Under the pieces are notes generated by a model. That model had not been told where the DNA came from. It saw only the letters and a list, made by a program, of their open reading frames with translations, and made no database searches. DNA of 64,000 bases from a virus: positions 85,038 to 149,037 of IMG/VR virus record IMGVR_UViG_3300033145_003080. One strand, 5' to 3'. A program made the position numbers and the translations under genes. Numbering within the stretch: position 1 is the first letter of the stretch; each line of letters opens with the position of its first letter. Positions 37,146 through 45,699 of this stretch are shown here, piece after piece.

Positions 37146-38048
37146 GTGGCTGATTTGCATCTTGTAAAAAACGGAAACAATGGAAATGCTATCGAGAATT
37201 CCATTGTAATTTCCTATGATAGTGGTGATTTAGATTTTGCTACTACTGATACTCCAGTAGGAGATATGGTCTATAATCTCATGACTTATAATTATGGTGT
37301 TGGCGATTTAAGTATAACAAATCCAGTATCTAATGTTATTGCATCTTTACCAAATACCGATCCACTATTTACTGAGGCTGAATTGACCGAACAATTGTTC
37401 AATATATCAGAAGTTATGGAAAAAACGTTTCTTCCATTGAAAGAGTCCCCTGTTTTAGATAAGGGTGACAACCAGTTTGCCACAGATATACCAGTTGATA
37501 TAGTGGGGAATCGTCGTATCTATATTTCAGGAATTGTTGATATCGGGCCATATGAGCTTGAAGTTCATCAGCTTCATTTTGCATCAGAGCAGATCAAATC
37601 TGTTTTTCAGGATAAGCTTCGTATCGACCATTCAGAACATCGATTTACTCCAGTTTCTACTGATGATATTTACGAAGATTTGTGGGATCAGTTTGTGACG
37701 AATGTTGAATATAGAGAAGAATTTGTCAGGGAAGCAAAAGTTATTATAAAAATGAAAACCATAGAATCTGAATTTAAGATATCTACTGATAAAAATGATA
37801 TTCCACTGGCAGAATATGAAGCTTATTATGATAAAGGAAAAAGATCTATTGTAATATCAAAGACCGATGATTTTTATGGCAATATGTTAAATAGTATTTT
37901 TGATGACGGAAGGTATGTGTTTTTCTTTAGTGAAATTAATAGCAAACTTTTTGTATATATAAATCCAACCTATAATAAAGGCAAATCTGGAAAAGGAAAT
38001 GTAGTTAACGAGGTTAGGGCCGGCGGTTTATCCATAATGAATAGATAA
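37146..38048 (+). CDS. Beta-helix end module fused to an attachment domain (300 aa)
   Basis: GTG start with AGAGGT six bases upstream. Residues ~75-140 match the closing part of a beta-helix module as in the giant fibre: an N-T-D-P-L-F turn, ESPVLDKGDNQF, then DIVGNRRIYISGIVDIGPYE. The rest (~145-300) is a separate mixed domain (EFVREAKVIIKMKTIESEFK, then RYVFFFSEINSKLFVYINPT). It looks like a detached last module of the giant fibre fused to a new attachment domain. Likely a fibre partner protein. Confidence 0.5.
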   Translation: MADLHLVKNGNNGNAIENSIVISYDSGDLDFATTDTPVGDMVYNLMTYNYGVGDLSITNPVSNVIASLPNTDPLFTEAELTEQLFNISEVMEKTFLPLKESPVLDKGDNQFATDIPVDIVGNRRIYISGIVDIGPYELEVHQLHFASEQIKSVFQDKLRIDHSEHRFTPVSTDDIYEDLWDQFVTNVEYREEFVREAKVIIKMKTIESEFKISTDKNDIPLAEYEAYYDKGKRSIVISKTDDFYGNMLNSIFDDGRYVFFFSEINSKLFVYINPTYNKGKSGKGNVVNEVRAGGLSIMNR

Positions 38049-38050
38049 TT

Positions 38051-41000
38051 ATGATAAGATTAATAAATTCTCAAAGATCAACATACCACCACACTGCTAT
38101 AACTGAATTTTCTGATATAAGCAGCTTGATAGTAACAGGTGTAGCAAAGGGTTATGCGTCAAATAAATACTCGTGGGTTTCTGATTTTCTTTCGAAACAT
38201 TCTGGGAATTTATCGATTAATCCCCATATTGGGCATGTTGCTTTTTATAGCGAAAGGGATATTTTTCAGCAAAGTTATGGTAATATTGAAAGGCTACATA
38301 ATCATTATCCATTTCTTAGTGATTACAATTTTTCGATTTTTCCCAAGTATTACGAAGAGCTGTCAACAAAACAATATTTTAAAGTTGGCCAAAAGTTTTC
38401 TGAATATGATATTGTTCAATATGTAAATATTTCTGAACTTTACACTTTAACTTTGCGTTCGCTAGATCCAGATTATCATTGGAATAGGGTCAATTTTAAT
38501 ATCAAGCACGAATATTATAGAGCACCTGCTTTCTATACTTCTGGTTATAAAGTTGATATGGAATATGAAGAGGAGCCGGGATATAAATACTTTGACAGAT
38601 ACATGTGGGCGCTCCCCAAATCGATTTCACCAAACAGAAGTGTATATAAAGACTATATAGTTAATGAACACGGCTTTGACATAACACTATTACCTATGTT
38701 TGCTGATTATTTTGGTGATAGCGATATACCTGACATTATAGACCCTTATACTCAGCCAAATTTAGTTAAGAGACTTTTTGATTATAAAGTTTTAGTTGAC
38801 AATCCTGAATATCATTATTTTCATAATGATACTAATAATTGGATTATAAATCATAAAAATTTAAATGCTGGGTCTAATAAGTATTATCCATATATTAATT
38901 TTGTTCAATGTTTTCTTGAAGACTGGAGTTTTATTACACCGTATTACGAATATTATTCAGCAACTCCACCATGGCCGCCACCAACACCAGTTCCTGGTTA
39001 TATACGATTCTATCCAGAAATTACACAAAATGGGGTTCTCGAACCTGGAAAAACTATTGTTGATTGGGGCAATTCAAGAAGTGGCGGTCAGCCAATAACA
39101 CGTATGGGTGTTTGTGCAATAAATCCCGGAAACCATCTTGGTCACCCTGACGACCAATCAAGAATAGTATATAATATTTGTAAACACATGACTCAATGGG
39201 ACGGAACTCGATTTGTAATTCATAAAGAAGATTTTGCAGAAAATGATGTTCTTATCGGCTTGGATTTAGACACAGAGCGAAATAGGCGCAATTCTGCAGT
39301 TGTAATGACAGAACCATATTTCACTGTGAAGCCTATTGCTAATGGCCAAGTTGCACAAATATCTTTTGTTGATTATAAAAGAGACTCGATACAGCATGAA
39401 AGTGTGGATGGTTTCCTCACTGATCCGTCGATGTATTTAAAAATAAAAGCGCCTCTTACTTTTATAAAGGAACTTGACCGGTATCTCGTACTTGAAGAAG
39501 TTAACACAGACATAATTGATACACTTATTATAAAAAATCCTCGAGATAATTATGGCATGTTTAATTCTGATCCGGCGTTTCTATATGACAATTTTGGTGA
39601 AGACAATGAGACACTTTTGTATCGCCAGGAGTTTTGTCTTGACGATCTAGTTGAGGGTAGGGTTGGCACTGGCCAGCATAGAAAGTTTTATATTTCAGCT
39701 ATTGGTCCTCGAGCAGATAAGTATAGTGATGATGAAATGAAAGTATCCGGTATGGGATTTGTCTGTAAAACTATTATTAACCAGGCTGGTGAAATTCAAT
39801 CAGGCCATAATGAATATTTGCATATATACTGTAACAATCATTGGTTTACTAACACCCCAGCCCATGCAACAGTAACGCCACCATTGCCAAATGTTGATAT
39901 TGAAATTTTAACTGATACATCTATTGTTACTCGAATACAACAGTATGAAAAATTCAGGCCTATGATCAAGCTGCCTGGTGTGAATGGTTATGTTAAAATA
40001 TTGGGAAGGAATCCACATTTTAAGATACAGCGTGTGCACGATGGTGAATATGAAGTAATATATAATGTCGAATTCCCTTTCTGCCCTGGTTCTGCTTATG
40101 AACGATTTGCGATGAATTATAATGATGAGCATCCATATTTACCAAGCCAGGTGTTTTATAAGGCTGATTATATAAATGCCGGTTCATGGGAAATGTCTGA
40201 GGTTGATTCTGATGAAAGATATGATTCAACAAACAATCGGCATGCTCCGTATGGTGATGATTCCTTTACTCGCCATGAACTTTTTCGACAGGTCGCAGTT
40301 TCTGATGCTTTTAATGATATTGGTGGATTTATTCATTATTATTATGATTACACATCTACATTAGAAAATATTGACAAGTCTGAATACCATAGCGAAGTCA
40401 TAAAATATCCCACTCACCTAATATGGGAACAGCTCGATTGGAATTTTTTAAGTCTTATTAAATCACAAATTGAAGAATTCAAAAGATACGGCACATATGA
40501 TGTAAGTGTTACTCAGACTCGTGTTGAGTTTGATATTGAACAGTATTTGCCATATTTTACAAGCGATTTAAAGTTAATTGCACTGGCTGACAATAGGCAA
40601 TGGAATTTTGATAAAGATAAATATATATCATTTATTGGAAGAGAGAATCCAGCCTATGTTTGCGAAATGGATATATCAACTTTATTTGAAGATTTTCAAT
40701 CATTCCAAATAAAAAATGGTGCAATTCCTGATGTTAAAAGATGGCTTTATGGATATTTTTCAGGATTTGCCCACATGATTGCCACATCAACAGAATCAGA
40801 AACGAGAGACGAAAGAGCTACACCTGGTTTGGATACATCGTTAACCACACAAGATGCTCAATCTAATATTATTATTGAGGTATGGGATTCTGCTTCTGAT
40901 ATTGGAAATGATAAGCTTGGAAACTGGAGACCATTATCATTAATTTCTTCTGATACCGAAAAGGTCGCTGGTGAATTAATTTTGGATAAATTATTTATTT

Positions 41001-41764
41001 TTGATGATAGTGAAACCCCGAGTGCTCCAATAACAAACGAATTCGAAGATGTATGGTCGTTTTATCTGGGCTACGCTGATATTGATTCTTTTCCATATTA
41101 TCCTCCAGAATTTGATCCAACAATAACAACAGAGCCTTCTAAATTTGATTTGATTAATGAGCAATCAAATTTAGTTTTATCCGACTTTTATGGTCTAAAA
41201 AATTATCATATTATATATACAAAATGGGCTGGACAAATTGATGGGGTTAGTGCTTTTAAGGTGTGGGTTCGATATGATGAAACACAAAGTGATTTGTTTG
41301 TAAAGGATTATACCCTTATTGATGTAACTAATATCCCTACTACCTGGGGCGTATTGTCAATACATAAACCTGAGAAATATCTAAGCAAGAATTCTAATTT
41401 TGTTTTAAAAACTAATAAACCGTCTCCGGAAAGCTTAATTGAATCAGTTACTAGATATATTGATATTAAATCTCAGGAAGGTACCGGTGGGATTCCTGAT
41501 TTCGACAGATATCTCAGTAATGAAAATAAAATCTTTTTTAGAATAAGGGTGCGTAAAAACAATGATTATCCAGTAAATTATATAGACGAAGATACCAGTG
41601 ACATACAATACCTTGGGAGTGGCATAGAAACTGGTGATGATTGGGTAAATTTTCCATGGGAAGATAGTGGTGTATTTGATGCGGCATTCGATTGGGGTAA
41701 GATTACTACGCTTGAGCGAGTGAGAAGACTTGGTCTTACTTATTTTAAATGTGCTTCCCAGTGA
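38051..41764 (+). CDS. Large structural protein (1237 aa), unknown
   Basis: Begins two bases after the previous stop with a weak ribosome site. Rich in Tyr, Asp and Asn (HNHYPFLSDYNFSIFPKYYE), beta-dominant, with a Pro-rich bend (ATPPWPPPTPVPGYIRF at ~307-323) that separates two large parts. No membrane segment, signal or catalytic motif recognised. Being next to fibre genes and very long, it is likely another baseplate or appendage protein. The WPPP segment may be a flexible joint. Confidence 0.45.
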   Translation: MIRLINSQRSTYHHTAITEFSDISSLIVTGVAKGYASNKYSWVSDFLSKHSGNLSINPHIGHVAFYSERDIFQQSYGNIERLHNHYPFLSDYNFSIFPKYYEELSTKQYFKVGQKFSEYDIVQYVNISELYTLTLRSLDPDYHWNRVNFNIKHEYYRAPAFYTSGYKVDMEYEEEPGYKYFDRYMWALPKSISPNRSVYKDYIVNEHGFDITLLPMFADYFGDSDIPDIIDPYTQPNLVKRLFDYKVLVDNPEYHYFHNDTNNWIINHKNLNAGSNKYYPYINFVQCFLEDWSFITPYYEYYSATPPWPPPTPVPGYIRFYPEITQNGVLEPGKTIVDWGNSRSGGQPITRMGVCAINPGNHLGHPDDQSRIVYNICKHMTQWDGTRFVIHKEDFAENDVLIGLDLDTERNRRNSAVVMTEPYFTVKPIANGQVAQISFVDYKRDSIQHESVDGFLTDPSMYLKIKAPLTFIKELDRYLVLEEVNTDIIDTLIIKNPRDNYGMFNSDPAFLYDNFGEDNETLLYRQEFCLDDLVEGRVGTGQHRKFYISAIGPRADKYSDDEMKVSGMGFVCKTIINQAGEIQSGHNEYLHIYCNNHWFTNTPAHATVTPPLPNVDIEILTDTSIVTRIQQYEKFRPMIKLPGVNGYVKILGRNPHFKIQRVHDGEYEVIYNVEFPFCPGSAYERFAMNYNDEHPYLPSQVFYKADYINAGSWEMSEVDSDERYDSTNNRHAPYGDDSFTRHELFRQVAVSDAFNDIGGFIHYYYDYTSTLENIDKSEYHSEVIKYPTHLIWEQLDWNFLSLIKSQIEEFKRYGTYDVSVTQTRVEFDIEQYLPYFTSDLKLIALADNRQWNFDKDKYISFIGRENPAYVCEMDISTLFEDFQSFQIKNGAIPDVKRWLYGYFSGFAHMIATSTESETRDERATPGLDTSLTTQDAQSNIIIEVWDSASDIGNDKLGNWRPLSLISSDTEKVAGELILDKLFIFDDSETPSAPITNEFEDVWSFYLGYADIDSFPYYPPEFDPTITTEPSKFDLINEQSNLVLSDFYGLKNYHIIYTKWAGQIDGVSAFKVWVRYDETQSDLFVKDYTLIDVTNIPTTWGVLSIHKPEKYLSKNSNFVLKTNKPSPESLIESVTRYIDIKSQEGTGGIPDFDRYLSNENKIFFRIRVRKNNDYPVNYIDEDTSDIQYLGSGIETGDDWVNFPWEDSGVFDAAFDWGKITTLERVRRLGLTYFKCASQ

Positions 41765-41812
41765 TTGATTGATTACAACAAATATTGTATATTGAATGTA
41801 TGGGGGTTTTTG

Positions 41813-42946
41813 ATGTCTTCTAATTTACGCTCAAAACCGATTGAGGGACATGTTACTGATAGTGCCGGTAATGTTCTGAGAAATTCTCAGATAATAATAA
41901 AACAGGCGGCGCCGTCTGGCAGTATCACGATGGGCTCTGTTATGTCTGATGATGATGGATATTTCCAGTCGAAACCATTGCCGAATGGTCTTTATGACAT
42001 TTATGAATCAGGCATAAGCATAGCAAGGATAGTACATACTGCTGACAGAAATTCTATCCAATGCTTTAAACCAGCCGTTGATAACTATGACATTTCATTA
42101 ATAGGCAATTTTGTCAGTCTTGCTGAAGCTGATAACCCAATTCTGAATAGTTTCAAATGGTTTCTTCAAATCGAACCGGAAGAACTTGACGTCTCTGTAT
42201 ATGGTAGTACTTTTCCTATTTATAATATAAACATTTCAGGCATTACTGATGTTAATAATGAGTATTATAATATGGCTCAATTCTTTAACCTCACTGTTGA
42301 TTCGAGGATAACAACCACACGATTTGATATTGAATATTTTGCGCCATTAACTGCACTTTCTAATTTTTATAAACGAATAAGGTGGGCTGGTGTCCCTGGG
42401 ATTCGTTTTAATAAAGATTCAAAACTGATTGTTCCTCTCGATTACTTTTCTATTGTGGCAAGTCTACCGAAAATTACTACTAATTATTTAATTGGTGATA
42501 GCGTAAGTATTGTAGAGGGATCTGCTGAAAAACTGGTGAATTTTTATGCCACAGGATCTAATGATTTTACAAACCACGTTAACAATATGATGATTGGTGA
42601 TGTTGTGAAATTAACTGTGAAGGGTGATAATGTCGGTGGGGATCCTATTGGTCCATTTTATCATTATGGAATCATAGTTCATGTTGATAGAGCATCACCA
42701 TTAACAGTTACGTTAGAAAAATGGTTATCATCACGATTTCTTACTGATCTTGATCTTGACGACGTTTATGACGCGTACATAGAAAAAATTGAATCGTTCG
42801 ATGGTATATTTCAGGGGATATCAGATATCAATGATGAGATAAATGAAAGATTTACTTTGGTTGAAAATATAAACGCTCAAGATTATATTCCTGAGCTTTA
42901 TAATTATAATAATCAGGGGCAGTTGGAAGAACCACCGGCCTCTTAG
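41813..42946 (+). CDS. Structural protein with N-terminal carboxypeptidase-regulatory-like domain (377 aa)
   Basis: ATG at 41813 is preferred; an in-frame TTG at 41765 gives 16 extra residues but has no ribosome site, whereas GGGGG lies before this ATG. Residues ~9-80 follow the Ig-like CarboxypepD_reg pattern: PIEGHVTDSAGNVLRNSQII, then SDDDGYFQSKPLPNGLYDIY. This domain often serves as a decorating or adhesive beta-sandwich on phage structural proteins. The remainder is beta-rich with no known motif (SIVEGSAEKLVNFYATGSND). Likely virion decoration. Confidence 0.55.
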   Translation: MSSNLRSKPIEGHVTDSAGNVLRNSQIIIKQAAPSGSITMGSVMSDDDGYFQSKPLPNGLYDIYESGISIARIVHTADRNSIQCFKPAVDNYDISLIGNFVSLAEADNPILNSFKWFLQIEPEELDVSVYGSTFPIYNINISGITDVNNEYYNMAQFFNLTVDSRITTTRFDIEYFAPLTALSNFYKRIRWAGVPGIRFNKDSKLIVPLDYFSIVASLPKITTNYLIGDSVSIVEGSAEKLVNFYATGSNDFTNHVNNMMIGDVVKLTVKGDNVGGDPIGPFYHYGIIVHVDRASPLTVTLEKWLSSRFLTDLDLDDVYDAYIEKIESFDGIFQGISDINDEINERFTLVENINAQDYIPELYNYNNQGQLEEPPAS

Positions 42947-42963
42947 TCTTTTAAGGAGGGTTG

Positions 42964-43377
42964 ATGGACAAGGCAATTCTTGAAAACCTTACCCCGGAAC
43001 AGCGGGGTAAAATGGCCGTTGCTTATCTTATGCGAAATAAAGATGAGCGACCGGAAGAGCTCAGAAAGTTTTTTGACAAGCTCGATGTATATGAGAAATC
43101 TGCAGCGGCTACCAATGTTGCTATTAGCAGAGCAAGCGAGGCTGTAACTCAGCTTCAAACAAAATTTTATAGCCTTCTCGGTTCTATTGATACGATAACA
43201 GACCTGATTGCAGATGGGTTAGAAAATATTACTGAGGATGAAATTATGAAATGGTGTGAAAAGTATCAGCCACCTGACATGATACCGAACATACCACGAG
43301 GCGTTGATATGTCCGGGCATCCTAATATTCCCGCTGGCAATATTGATATGGCTGGAAAAACTACGCACCAACAATAG
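42964..43377 (+). CDS. Small helical protein (137 aa), unknown
   Basis: A very strong AAGGAGGG lies five bases from the ATG; a TTG three bases earlier would be too close. Helical N-terminus (LTPEQRGKMAVAYLMRNKDE), then a coiled-coil-like helix (SRASEAVTQLQTKFYSLLGS), then a Pro/Gly/Met tail (MIPNIPRGVDMSGHPNIPAG). It is probably an assembly factor or internal virion protein. No family recognised. Confidence 0.45.
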   Translation: MDKAILENLTPEQRGKMAVAYLMRNKDERPEELRKFFDKLDVYEKSAAATNVAISRASEAVTQLQTKFYSLLGSIDTITDLIADGLENITEDEIMKWCEKYQPPDMIPNIPRGVDMSGHPNIPAGNIDMAGKTTHQQ

Positions 43378-43389
43378 TCGGAGTTAAAT

Positions 43390-44241
43390 ATGAAAAGGGT
43401 AAATATAAGATACGGCCTTAAACAAAGAATGAATGAAATCCTTGGAACCGACTCTGGTGTAGAGGGTGATGTTCCTGGCATAACAGCCTGGTCTGTTCAA
43501 GCTGCCATGTTAGACAATTTAAGGAGAATAGCAGCCGCTCTTACTGGAGATTCTCAAGGCCGCCCTATGAGGGGATTGTGGCTTACTAAGAACGCGGCCC
43601 TGTCGATTGCAATATCTGCCGGATACGGCTTTACCCCAACTGGTGATGTTGTTATTCTTAATACCGGTATTGTTTCAAGTATAGACGGTACTGATGGAAC
43701 GAAATATATCTATCTACGCCATAGAATGGCTGCCATTGATGGCGATACCTATGATGATGGGAAAAAAACCGGTTTTATAGGAAAGGCCGGCACTCAAGAT
43801 ATAGCCTATGATGATTTTGCTGCATCTAAAAAAGATGCTATTCAAACATTTGTCGCAGACATATTGACAATTAGCTCGACATTAATCACTGGCGATCCTG
43901 ACCTTGTGTATGTAGGAAGTGTCATTGTTGCCACCGGTGATATAACCACAGTAACCAATTCGACCGCTCGTGGCCTGGCACCAAACGATGCTTCAGGCAG
44001 GTATAGGTTGCCTGGAATACATGTTAATGGCGATTCTACATTTGAGAATCAGGTTGATTTGCTCGCAGCTGTTGTTATGCAGACAACACTTCTCATCCAT
44101 GGTAAAGCTACATTTAATGGTGGTATAGTTGCTGATGGCAGCGATGGGGTTACAGACCTTTCTGTTACTGTAAGAGACGCTGCCGGAACTGGGACTATAG
44201 ATTTGCAATTCAAAAACGGTATCTTTATAGGTATTGCATAA
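43390..44241 (+). CDS. Fibre-like/virion protein (283 aa)
   Basis: CGGAG precedes ATG. A short N-terminal helix (IRYGLKQRMNEILGTDSGVE) is followed by helix AMLDNLRRIAAALTGDSQGR and long beta-rich repeats. Phrases such as GVVIL, GTKYIYLRHR and the C-terminal IHGKATFNGGIVADGSDGVT are typical of phage fibre shafts and heads. It may be a fibre tied to the neck or portal region because it is close to the portal gene. Family unknown. Confidence 0.45.
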   Translation: MKRVNIRYGLKQRMNEILGTDSGVEGDVPGITAWSVQAAMLDNLRRIAAALTGDSQGRPMRGLWLTKNAALSIAISAGYGFTPTGDVVILNTGIVSSIDGTDGTKYIYLRHRMAAIDGDTYDDGKKTGFIGKAGTQDIAYDDFAASKKDAIQTFVADILTISSTLITGDPDLVYVGSVIVATGDITTVTNSTARGLAPNDASGRYRLPGIHVNGDSTFENQVDLLAAVVMQTTLLIHGKATFNGGIVADGSDGVTDLSVTVRDAAGTGTIDLQFKNGIFIGIA

Positions 44242-44261
44242 ATTAAAAATAGGAGTGTACT

Positions 44262-44930
44262 ATGCATTTCGCATTAAGGGGCAAATACCCCATCGAAACG
44301 GAAAAGCACATAAAAACTGCGGTGGATTATTTTGATAAGCATCTCAGCAGATTCAGCCCTATGGATAGAGCTGCTGCTGCCACAAATATCGAAAAACGCG
44401 CCGAGGCTCTTAGTGCTGATATAAGCAGGGATTGGATCACAAATTATTCCCGGATGCTTAAAAGGGAAGCGGCCATATCCCCTGACTTTGATCGCAATAT
44501 TCAATTAAGAAAAGAAGCCTGTATCAAAGATAAGATTAAAGTCAATGTTGGCGGCAAAGAGATTAATGCTGTAGAATTGCTGGATAAAATCGCATCGATT
44601 AAAGAAGGTGTTCATGGTATAGCGATTGTTAAAACACTTGATGCGTTCGATAAGCTGGCGAATCTTCAGTATCGCTATGATGATGATATCGTCGACCCGG
44701 TCTTAACCGTTTTCGGAAGCTTAAGAGCTCCTGAATACGATGCTGAAAAAATTGCTGGTAACAAAACGAATTATGATCTGATTAGGATGTCAAGAAAAGA
44801 AGAAGTAATCGAAAAAGTTGCTGGAGCTTTCAGCGCTGAAGTTGCTGAGAATTTTAAAAAGCAACCGGTTAAAACTTTCAAAGCGATGACTCCGCCTGAA
44901 CAAAGTCTATTTGAAGAGGCCGTAGCATAA
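44262..44930 (+). CDS. Conserved-looking small virion protein (222 aa), unknown
   Basis: A good AGGAG site precedes ATG. Helical; starts with LRGKYPIETEKHIKTAVDYF, then DKHLSRFSPMDRAAAATNIE, and has KKQPVKTFKAMTPPEQSLFE near the C-terminus. I have a general memory of this PIET-EH-KxA-xYFD-x-RFSP pattern in uncharacterised phage proteins near head genes. There is no signal peptide. Possibly a head-associated or scaffold protein. Function unknown. Confidence 0.5.
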   Translation: MHFALRGKYPIETEKHIKTAVDYFDKHLSRFSPMDRAAAATNIEKRAEALSADISRDWITNYSRMLKREAAISPDFDRNIQLRKEACIKDKIKVNVGGKEINAVELLDKIASIKEGVHGIAIVKTLDAFDKLANLQYRYDDDIVDPVLTVFGSLRAPEYDAEKIAGNKTNYDLIRMSRKEEVIEKVAGAFSAEVAENFKKQPVKTFKAMTPPEQSLFEEAVA

Positions 44931-44933
44931 AAA

Positions 44934-45665
44934 GTGAACAAGTTGTCTGAACAACTCAAGGATGCCTACCTCCTCGATAAACCCGAGGAGGTAAAACGCA
45001 TCCAGAAGGAGATCGAGCTAAAGAAAATTGCTCGTCAGGAACCTATTACGCCCACAAAGATAAACACCCTACTCAATGATGAGTCAGCTTCAGCAATTAA
45101 GATATATGACTTTTTGAACCGATCTTTTAGTGAGGATTGGTGGGAATGGGAGATAGAAACTCTTGAGCGCCTCTTGTGGATTAAGTATGGGACAGCCCTT
45201 GAGGATATTAACCGTGACAAAATATTTGCCATACGACACCTGTGTCGAAGCGATGGGGCGTTTTCCGATTGGTATGAATTCAACCAATTGGCTTTATCTT
45301 TTTCAGGTAGTATTGCGGATTTTGAATTTTTAAGAAGCCCATCCCCAGGAATGGTTGTTAATACTGTAAAAACAATGAATTATATAAGGCCAGACCGGGA
45401 ATCTGATTTTAGTATTGATGTTGTTAAATATATGTGTATCGTTTTATTAAATGAAGGTGTATATACTCCGCCACCTTCTCTGATATACATAATTAAAAAT
45501 AAAATGAAAGAAATGGTATCATCTCAAACATCTGAAAATTGGCTATCTATATTGAAAAGGTATAACCAATTTGTTAATAAAAAAAATATTGATATTAAAG
45601 AAGATGTCATTGACATTCAAGCAAAAAGGGTGCTTAAAGCAGAAGGTTCTGCATTAGTATATTAG
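44934..45665 (+). CDS. Unknown protein upstream of portal (243 aa)
   Basis: GTG start three bases after the previous stop, with no clear ribosome site, so coupled translation is likely. The N-terminal 40 residues form a charged helix (LSEQLKDAYLLDKPEEVKRI). The rest is helical, with SEDWWEWEIETLERLLWIKY and a hydrophobic VVKYMCIVLLNEGVYTPPPS. It precedes the portal gene by 34 bases, in the usual place for a small terminase-linked or head-completion protein, but it does not look like either. Function unknown. Confidence 0.45.
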   Translation: MNKLSEQLKDAYLLDKPEEVKRIQKEIELKKIARQEPITPTKINTLLNDESASAIKIYDFLNRSFSEDWWEWEIETLERLLWIKYGTALEDINRDKIFAIRHLCRSDGAFSDWYEFNQLALSFSGSIADFEFLRSPSPGMVVNTVKTMNYIRPDRESDFSIDVVKYMCIVLLNEGVYTPPPSLIYIIKNKMKEMVSSQTSENWLSILKRYNQFVNKKNIDIKEDVIDIQAKRVLKAEGSALVY

Positions 45666-45699
45666 TTAATAATCGTTCTATATAAAAGGATTAAGTAAT

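Noticed and set aside
41765-41812. A longer start for the 377-aa protein (TTG)
   Set aside because: There is no ribosome site before it, and the domain pattern starts only after the ATG at 41813, which has GGGGG upstream.
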